NCBI RefSeq assembly: GCF_029626145.1
Contig: NZ_JARUBJ010000002.1
Location: 6,334,501 to 6,398,500 of the forward strand
Source: Micromonospora sp. WMMD961
Lineage (GTDB): Bacteria; Actinomycetota; Actinomycetes; Mycobacteriales; Micromonosporaceae
Direction of reading: 5' to 3'
Length of the DNA stretch: 64,000 bases
The position numbers and the translations under genes were made by a program. Below, piece by piece: positions 58,431 through 64,000 of the stretch. Within the stretch, counting starts at the first letter, position 1. Each line of letters begins with the position of its first letter. The notes under the pieces are model-generated. The model searched no databases and was not told the origin of the DNA. It worked only from the letters and a program-made list of their open reading frames with translations.

Positions 58431-59930
58431 ATGGAGATGGACTTCGAGCGGTGTTACCGGGCCGTGGACAGCCGCGACCAGCGGTTCGACGGCTGGTTCT
58501 ACACCGGCGTGACGTCCACCGGCATCTACTGCCGACCGTCCTGCCCCGCGATCACACCCAAGCGGCAGAACGTCCGGTTCTTCCCGTCGGCCGCCGCCGC
58601 GCAGGGCGCCGGGCTGCGCGCCTGCCGACGCTGCCGTCCGGACGCCGCGCCCGGCTCACCGCAGTGGGACATCCGCGCGGACGTGGTCGGCCGGGCGATG
58701 CGGCTGATCGCCGACGGGGTGGTCGACCGCGCCGGCGTACCGGGCCTGGCCTCCCGCCTCGGCTACACCGAGCGGCACCTGCACCGGATGCTGAGCGCCG
58801 AGATGGGCGCGGGCCCGCTAGCGCTGGCCCGGGCGCAGCGGGCGCAGACCGCCCGGATCCTGATCGAGACGACGGATCTGGGAATGGCCGAGATCGCGTT
58901 CGCCGCGGGCTTCGGCAGTGTGCGGCAGTTCAACGACACGCTCCGCGAGGTGTACGCGAGCGCACCGTCGGACCTGCGGGCGACCCGTGGTCGCCAGCAG
59001 GCAGCGACCGGGGCGGGGACCATCGCGCTGCGGTTGGCGTACCGCCCGCCGTTGCACGCCCGGGCGCTGCTGGACTTCCTCGCGGTGCGGGCGTTACCCG
59101 GGGTGGACGAGGTCCGCGATGGGACGTACCACCGGGGTCTGCGGTTGCCGCACGGCACCGGTGAGGTGGCGCTGACCCCGGCGCACGGGCACGTGGCGGT
59201 GACGCTGCGGCTGGCCGACCTGCGCGACCTGGCGCCCGCGGTGGCCCGGTGTCGTCGGCTGCTCGACCTGGACGCGGACCCGACGGCGATCGACGCCACG
59301 CTCGCGGCCGACCCGGCGCTGGCGCGGGCAGTCGCCACCGAACCCGGGGTCCGGCTCCCCCGCGCGGTGGACGGCTTCGAGATGGCCGTGCGCGCCGTCA
59401 TCGGCCAACAGGTCTCGGTAACCGCGGCCCAGAAAACCCTCACCCGCCTCCTCCGCACCACCCAGGTCGATCATGAGGTTGACGAGGCCGACGGAGATCG
59501 AACTCCGGGCCAACCTCATGATCGACCAGGTGGACCGGCGGGGTCGGGACGACTGCGGGGGTTCTTGACCGCCGAGGAGCTGTTGTCCTTGCCGGACAGC
59601 ACGTTCGGGATGCCTTCGGCGCGGCGGGAGACCCTGCGGGGGTTGGCTCGGGCCGTGGTGGACGGCGATCTGGACCTCGCGCCGGGCGTGGACCGGGAGG
59701 AGGCCGTGCGGCGGCTGCTCGCGCTGCCGGGGATCGGCCCGTGGACCGCCAACTATCTGGCCATGCGTGCTCTCGGCGACCCGGACATCCTGCTCAGCAC
59801 CGACCTCGCGGTCCGGCGCGGCGCCGCCGCTCTCGGCCTGCCCGACACCCAAAAGACCCTCGACCGGTACGCCGAGCGATGGCGTCCCTGGCGGTCCTAC
59901 GCCACGACCAGACTCTGGAGAGCCGCATGA
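58431..59930 (+). CDS. Ada-type transcription factor fused to AlkA DNA glycosylase
   Basis: This 499-residue protein joins three parts. Residues 1-70 are the Ada zinc domain with Cys34, Cys38, Cys65 and Cys68, the first being the likely methyl acceptor. Residues 85-180 are an AraC-type HTH (ASRLGYTERHLHRML and AEIAFAAGFGSVRQFNDTL). Residues 200-499 are an AlkA glycosylase with HhH motif LPGIGPWTANYLAM and catalytic Asp458. It senses methyl phosphotriesters and excises alkylated bases. A palindromic element at 59465-59527 adds about 21 charged residues inside the glycosylase part. The stop overlaps the MGMT start as ATGA. Confidence 0.9.
   Translation: MEMDFERCYRAVDSRDQRFDGWFYTGVTSTGIYCRPSCPAITPKRQNVRFFPSAAAAQGAGLRACRRCRPDAAPGSPQWDIRADVVGRAMRLIADGVVDRAGVPGLASRLGYTERHLHRMLSAEMGAGPLALARAQRAQTARILIETTDLGMAEIAFAAGFGSVRQFNDTLREVYASAPSDLRATRGRQQAATGAGTIALRLAYRPPLHARALLDFLAVRALPGVDEVRDGTYHRGLRLPHGTGEVALTPAHGHVAVTLRLADLRDLAPAVARCRRLLDLDADPTAIDATLAADPALARAVATEPGVRLPRAVDGFEMAVRAVIGQQVSVTAAQKTLTRLLRTTQVDHEVDEADGDRTPGQPHDRPGGPAGSGRLRGFLTAEELLSLPDSTFGMPSARRETLRGLARAVVDGDLDLAPGVDREEAVRRLLALPGIGPWTANYLAMRALGDPDILLSTDLAVRRGAAALGLPDTQKTLDRYAERWRPWRSYATTRLWRAA
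59465..59527. repeat. Palindromic element, copy 3, in frame in the Ada-AlkA gene
   Basis: Perfect 17-bp arms GGTCGATCATGAGGTTG and complement (59511-59527) enclose a 29-base loop containing GCCGAC at the same offset as in copy 2 (18 bases from the GATC). The 63-bp element is divisible by three and reads through as VDHEVDEADGDRTPGQPHDR. It lies between conserved glycosylase segments LTRLLRTT and GRLRGFLTAEEL. The first 24 bases from GATC match copy 2 at 19 positions. Confidence 0.9.
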
Positions 59931-60436
59931 GCATCGACAGCGCCGTCCTGAACACACCTACCGGCCCGCTGAGCATCCTCGCCGGCCCCGACGGTGACGT
60001 CCTGGCCGCTGGTTTCACCCCCGACCCGGCGGCGCTGCTGCCCCTGGTCCACCCGACCCTGCGGGCACCGCTGCGGCAGCGGGCCGACCTCGGCCCGGTC
60101 AGCGCGGCGGTCCGCTCCTACCTGGACGGTGACCTCGCCGCCATCGACGCGGTGCCGGTCCGGCAACGCACCGGTGGCGAGTTCATGGCACACGCCTGGC
60201 AGGTGCTGCGCGAGGTGCCGCCGGGCACCCCGGTCACCTACACCGGGTACGCGGCACTGGCCGGCCGGCCACCGGCGGTGCGAGCCGCCGCAGCGGCCTG
60301 CGCCCGCAACGCGGCGGCGCTGTTCGTGCCGTGCCACCGGGTGCTGCGTACCGACGGGTCGCTCGGTGGCTACCGCTGGGGGCTGGAGGTGAAGCAGTGG
60401 CTTCTCGGTCATGAGCGACGCTTGACGGCAAGCTGA
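59927..60436 (+). CDS. ogt: Methylated-DNA-protein cysteine methyltransferase (MGMT)
   Basis: This 169-residue protein repairs O6-methylguanine by taking the methyl group on Cys136 in the VPCHRVL motif. The typical N-terminal domain, the helix-turn-helix GTPVTYTGYAALAGRPPAVRAAAAACARN and the C-terminal GYRWGLEVKQWLL are present. The ATG overlaps the Ada-AlkA stop, giving an alkylation-repair operon. Start and length match the family. Confidence 0.96.
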   Translation: MSIDSAVLNTPTGPLSILAGPDGDVLAAGFTPDPAALLPLVHPTLRAPLRQRADLGPVSAAVRSYLDGDLAAIDAVPVRQRTGGEFMAHAWQVLREVPPGTPVTYTGYAALAGRPPAVRAAAAACARNAAALFVPCHRVLRTDGSLGGYRWGLEVKQWLLGHERRLTAS

Positions 60437-60474
60437 CAGAGGCATCGACACCTGTTAGACGCTACCGTCTGGTA

Positions 60475-62331
60475 GTGCCTGTGGAGAGCGACGGCGACCC
60501 GGCCGCGCGGGCCGCTGCGGGCACCCACCCCGTGCACAACCTCTGGCGGCTGCGCCGCTACCTGCGCCCGTACGCGGCCGAGTTCGCCTGGTTGCTCCTC
60601 GCCGGGCTCGCCGGCACGGCCGCCGGGATCGCCGTACCACTGGTGGTGCAGCGGGTGGTGGACGGCCCGGTGGCCCGACACGAAGCCGGCGGGCTGCTCC
60701 AGCTCGGCGGTCTGGCACTGCTGCTCGGCGTGACCGAGGCGGTGCTCATCTTCATCCGCCGCTGGGTGCAGTCCTCCTCGTCCGTCGGCATGGAGGCGGC
60801 GCTGCGCGCCGACGTCTACGCCCACCTGCAACGACTGCCGACGAGCTTCCACGACCGTTGGCAGTCCGGCCAGCTGCTCTCCCGGATCACCAGCGACCTG
60901 TCGGTGATCCGGCGGTTCCTCTCCTTCGGCGTGTTCTTCCTGGTGCTCAACCTGACCACCTACGTGGTCGTGGTGGTGTTGCTGATCAACCTGCACCCCG
61001 TGCTCGGGGTGCTGGTGGCGGCCAGTGCGGTGCCGCTGCTGTTGATCAGCCGCCGGTTCGGGCGGCATTACCACACCGCGTCCCGGCGGATGCAGGACCA
61101 GCAGGGCGACGTGGCGACCCTGGTCGAGGAGACCGCGCAGGGCCTGCGCACCATGAAGGCGTACGGCCGGGGGCCGGAACTCGCTGCCCGCTTCGCCGGT
61201 GCCGCCCGCCGGTTGCACGACACCGGGGTCGGCAAGGGGCGGCTACTGGCCAACACCTCGGCGCTGCTCGACCTGGTGCCCAACGTGACCCTGGGCGTGG
61301 TGCTGGTGGCCGGAGCGGCCGCCGCCGCGGAGGGCGCACTCACCATCGGCGAGCTGGTCGCGTTCGTCAGCCTCCAACTGATGCTCATCTGGCCGGTGCA
61401 GTCGCTGGGTTGGATCATCGCCAACGGCCAGGAGGCCGCCACCGCCGCCGACCGGATCCAGGAGGTGCTGGACACGCCACCGGAGATCGTGGACTCCCCC
61501 GGCGCGCTCACGCTGCCCCGCGACGCGGTGCACGGTCGGCTCCGCTTCGAGCGGGTCGCCTTCAGCTATCCGGGTGCCACCGCACCGGTGCTGTGCGAGA
61601 TCGACCTGACCATCGAACCGGGCGAGACGCTGGCCCTGGTCGGCGCCACCGGCTGCGGCAAGAGCACACTGCTGTCCCTGGTGCCCCGGCTGCACGACGT
61701 CACCGCCGGCCGGATCACCCTGGACGGGCACGACCTGCGCGAGCTTCGGCTGGCGTCGCTACGCCGGCTGGTCGGGGTGGCGTTCGAGGAGCCCACGCTG
61801 TTCTCCATGTCGGTCCGGGAAAACCTCACCCTGGGTCACCCGGACGCCGATGACCAGGACGTCCGGGCGGCCCTGGCGCTGGCCCAGGCCGACTTCGCGC
61901 ACGACCTACCGTGGGGGTTGGCCACCCGCGTGGGTGAGCAGGGGCTGTCCCTCTCCGGCGGGCAACGGCAACGGCTCGCGTTGGCGCGGGCGGTGCTGGG
62001 CCGGCCGGCGGTGCTGGTGTTGGACGACCCGTTGTCCGCGCTCGACGTGCACACCGAGGCGCTGGTCGAGGCGGCGCTGCGCCGGGTCCTGCGGGACAGC
62101 ACCGCGCTGCTGGTGGTGCACCGGCCGTCGACGATCGCATTGGCCGACCGGGTCGCCCTGCTCGAAGACGGGCGGATCACGGCGATCGGGCGGCACTCGG
62201 AGCTGCTTGCCGGTGTGCCGGCCTACCGGGCGCTGCTCGCCGCCGAGCCACCCGCCGGGCAGCCACCGCCGTCCGGCGCCGCCGGGTCGAGCCCGTCCGC
62301 TTCGGACGGCTGGGGCCTGGTGCACTCGTGA
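60475..62331 (+). CDS. ABC exporter subunit A (TMD-NBD) with degenerate catalytic site
   Basis: This 618-residue half-exporter has six membrane helices (residues about 35-310) and an ATPase domain. Walker A is GATGCGKS at 390-397, the signature LSGGQRQRLAL starts near 494, and Walker B is VLVLDDP, with Asp518 where the catalytic Glu is expected. The H-loop His (LLVVHRPST) is kept. This fits the degenerate member of heterodimeric type IV exporters such as TM287/288 or BmrCD. It overlaps the second subunit gene by four bases (GTGA). GTG 60475 is weakly supported. Confidence 0.9.
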   Translation: MPVESDGDPAARAAAGTHPVHNLWRLRRYLRPYAAEFAWLLLAGLAGTAAGIAVPLVVQRVVDGPVARHEAGGLLQLGGLALLLGVTEAVLIFIRRWVQSSSSVGMEAALRADVYAHLQRLPTSFHDRWQSGQLLSRITSDLSVIRRFLSFGVFFLVLNLTTYVVVVVLLINLHPVLGVLVAASAVPLLLISRRFGRHYHTASRRMQDQQGDVATLVEETAQGLRTMKAYGRGPELAARFAGAARRLHDTGVGKGRLLANTSALLDLVPNVTLGVVLVAGAAAAAEGALTIGELVAFVSLQLMLIWPVQSLGWIIANGQEAATAADRIQEVLDTPPEIVDSPGALTLPRDAVHGRLRFERVAFSYPGATAPVLCEIDLTIEPGETLALVGATGCGKSTLLSLVPRLHDVTAGRITLDGHDLRELRLASLRRLVGVAFEEPTLFSMSVRENLTLGHPDADDQDVRAALALAQADFAHDLPWGLATRVGEQGLSLSGGQRQRLALARAVLGRPAVLVLDDPLSALDVHTEALVEAALRRVLRDSTALLVVHRPSTIALADRVALLEDGRITAIGRHSELLAGVPAYRALLAAEPPAGQPPPSGAAGSSPSASDGWGLVHS

Positions 62332-64000
62332 CCGTGCCGACGCAGGCCGACCCGCCGCCGGAGGAGGAGCCGGAGCTGGCCCGCTGGCGCGGAACCGCCA
62401 CCGACCCGGAGGCCGACCGGAGCCGAGCCGAGGACGCCGCACCCGAGGCGGTGGCCCGACTGCGCGGGCTGAGCCGGGCACTGTTGGCCGACCTGCTCCG
62501 CCCGCACCGGGGACGACTCGCCGCCGCGGTCGGCCTGCTGCTGGCCCAGAACGCCGCCGCGATGGCCGGCCCGTACCTGGTCATGATCGGCATCGACCGG
62601 GCCATCGCGCCGCTGCGCGCCGGCGACCCGGGCCCACTGATCACCGTCGCCGGGGCGTTCGCGGTGGCCTCGGTGACCGAGTACGCGGCCCGCCGCGGCT
62701 TCCTCACCCTCTCCGCCCGGATCGGCCAGGCCGTCCTGCTGGACCTGCGGCAGCGGGTGTTCGGACACTTCCTGCGGCTGTCGGTCGGCTTCCACGAGCG
62801 GTACACCTCCGGCCGGATGGTCTCCCGGCTCACCAGTGACCTGGACTCGATCGCCGAGCTGGTCGACGGCGGCATCGACAGCCTGGTACTGGCCGGGCTG
62901 TCGATCCTGTCGGTGGCCGCCATCCTGCTCTGGCTGGACCTGCCGCTGGCCGCCGTGACGCTGTTCGCCTTCCCGTTCCTGTTCTGGCTCTCCCGCTGGT
63001 TCGCCCGGGCGTCGGCCAGCGCGTACCGCCGGACCCGGGACGCGGTCGCGCTGGTCATCGTGCACTTCGTCGAGTCGATGCGGGGCATCCGGGCGGTGCA
63101 GGCGTTCCGCCGGGAACCGCGCAACCAACGGATCTTCGTGGCGCTCGGCGACGACTACCGACGGACCAGCCTGCACGCGTTCCGGCTGATCGCCACGTAC
63201 TCGCCCGCGATCAAGCTGATCGGCAACGTCACCGTGGCGGTGGTGCTCTGCTACGGCGGTTGGCGGGTGCTCGACGGGCAGACCGAGATCGGCGTGCTCG
63301 CCGCGTTCCTGCTCTACCTGCGCCGCTTCTTCGAGCCGATGCAGGAGCTGAGCCAGTTCTACAACTCGCTGCAGTCGGCCACCGCCGCGCTGGAAAAGCT
63401 GGCCGGGGTGCTCGACGAACGGCCGGGCGTCGCCGAGCCGGCCCGGCCCACACCGTTGCCGGCCGGGCGCGGACGCGGTGAGTTGACCTTCCAGGCGGTC
63501 TCCTTCGGGTACCGGGCGGGCACCCCGATCCTCGGCGGGCTGGAGCTGACCGTGCCGGCCGGGCAGACCGTGGCGCTGATCGGGCCGACCGGCGCGGGCA
63601 AGTCGACAATCGCCAAGCTGGTCGCCCGGTTCCATGACCCGGACGCCGGCACGGTCCGGCTCGACGGGGTGGACCTGCGCGACGTGAGCGACGCCGACCT
63701 GCGCCGGGCGGTGGTGTTGGTGACACAGGAGAACCACCTCTTCAGCGGGACCGTCGCGGAGAACATCCGGTTCGGCCGCCCGAGCGCCGACGACGCCGCG
63801 GTCCAGGCCGCCGCGCGGGCGATCGGCGCGCACGACTTCATCGCCGCCCTACCCGAGGGGTACGCCACCCAGGTGCACCGACGCGGCGGCCGGCTCTCCG
63901 CCGGGCAACGGCAGCTGGTCGCGTTCGCCCGGGCGTTCCTGGCCGACCCGACCGTGCTGATCCTGGACGAGGCGACGTCGTCGCTGGACGTGCCGACCGA
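62328..64000 (+). CDS. ABC exporter subunit B, cut by window edge
   Basis: The second half-exporter starts at GTG 62328 overlapping the first, and 557 residues are visible. Six membrane helices lie at about residues 60-340. Walker A is GPTGAGKS at 419-426, the signature LSAGQRQLVAFARAF starts near 523, and Walker B is VLILDEATSSLD with the catalytic Glu. It should be the ATPase-competent partner. The N-terminal 40 residues are acidic and probably disordered. The stop lies beyond the window. Confidence 0.92.
   Translation, partial: MTVPTQADPPPEEEPELARWRGTATDPEADRSRAEDAAPEAVARLRGLSRALLADLLRPHRGRLAAAVGLLLAQNAAAMAGPYLVMIGIDRAIAPLRAGDPGPLITVAGAFAVASVTEYAARRGFLTLSARIGQAVLLDLRQRVFGHFLRLSVGFHERYTSGRMVSRLTSDLDSIAELVDGGIDSLVLAGLSILSVAAILLWLDLPLAAVTLFAFPFLFWLSRWFARASASAYRRTRDAVALVIVHFVESMRGIRAVQAFRREPRNQRIFVALGDDYRRTSLHAFRLIATYSPAIKLIGNVTVAVVLCYGGWRVLDGQTEIGVLAAFLLYLRRFFEPMQELSQFYNSLQSATAALEKLAGVLDERPGVAEPARPTPLPAGRGRGELTFQAVSFGYRAGTPILGGLELTVPAGQTVALIGPTGAGKSTIAKLVARFHDPDAGTVRLDGVDLRDVSDADLRRAVVLVTQENHLFSGTVAENIRFGRPSADDAAVQAAARAIGAHDFIAALPEGYATQVHRRGGRLSAGQRQLVAFARAFLADPTVLILDEATSSLDVPT

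Noticed and set aside
59465..59527. Insertion sequence end or composite transposon
   Set aside because: The element is only 63 bp, has no transposase, and no target-site duplication could be identified. A non-autonomous palindromic repeat fits better.

Overview
The window is GC-rich DNA with dense gene packing, frequent GTG starts and four-base GTGA/ATGA gene overlaps. It carries a mycothiol gene (mshB), an AdnA/AdnB-type helicase-nuclease pair, a 7Fe ferredoxin next to a succinyl-DAP aminotransferase, and a three-gene succinate dehydrogenase in C-A-B order. Together these point to an actinobacterium, most likely Micromonosporaceae (Micromonospora or Salinispora type); the family assignment is inference. 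Most of the window looks like chromosomal core. I see no phage, integrase, transposase, CRISPR array, rRNA or tRNA.

Layout. 0-8.2 kb (minus strand): a DEAD-box RNA helicase cut by the left edge, a cold-shock protein, and the adnA-adnB-like DNA repair pair. 8.2-12.4 kb: two LOG-family genes, a small basic ORF, and divergent dapE/dapD of the succinylase lysine/DAP pathway. 12.4-18.8 kb: a large secreted subtilisin-like protease, a sugar/maltose-type O-acetyltransferase, a P-loop kinase, a SIMPL protein and prephenate dehydrogenase. 18.8-25.6 kb: dapC and ferredoxin, a GNAT acetyltransferase, two small membrane proteins, mshB and an S9 peptidase. 25.7-29.6 kb: small membrane proteins, an HxlR regulator divergent from an oxidoreductase, and a uridine-kinase-like protein. 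29.6-35.8 kb: a peptide/nickel-type ABC importer operon with its ATPases first. 36-39.5 kb: Uma2-like protein and tldD-tldE. 39.8-43.6 kb: sdhCAB. 43.9-53.9 kb: a looser accessory-like stretch with a Nudix enzyme, a carbinolamine-dehydratase-like protein, three methyltransferases (one frameshifted), an ArsR/SRPBCC/VOC regulon, an M16-like protein without its catalytic Glu, and hypothetical proteins. 54.2-64 kb: ychF, peptidase E, an FAD oxidoreductase, an alkylation-repair pair (Ada/AlkA fusion plus MGMT) and a heterodimeric ABC exporter cut by the right edge.

The most unusual content is repetitive rather than genic. (1) A family of roughly 55-bp hyphenated palindromes with GATCAWGARGTT-type arms and a GCCGAC loop motif occurs three times; one copy is inserted in frame inside the Ada-AlkA gene and one supplies the C-terminus and stop codon of a small ORF. 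(2) A 62-bp repeat that contains a GTGA stop/start overlap, a Shine-Dalgarno-like stretch and a new GTG start sits in tandem between tldD and tldE; a diverged single copy lies at the adnA/adnB junction in the same orientation and register. Both families look able to change gene boundaries.

Other points are a perfect 36-bp palindrome after sdhB, an exact 13-bp palindrome shared by two promoter regions, paired ArsR-type operators, and a probable CTG start for dapC. All functional assignments rest on motif recognition in the translated sequence; no database search was run.
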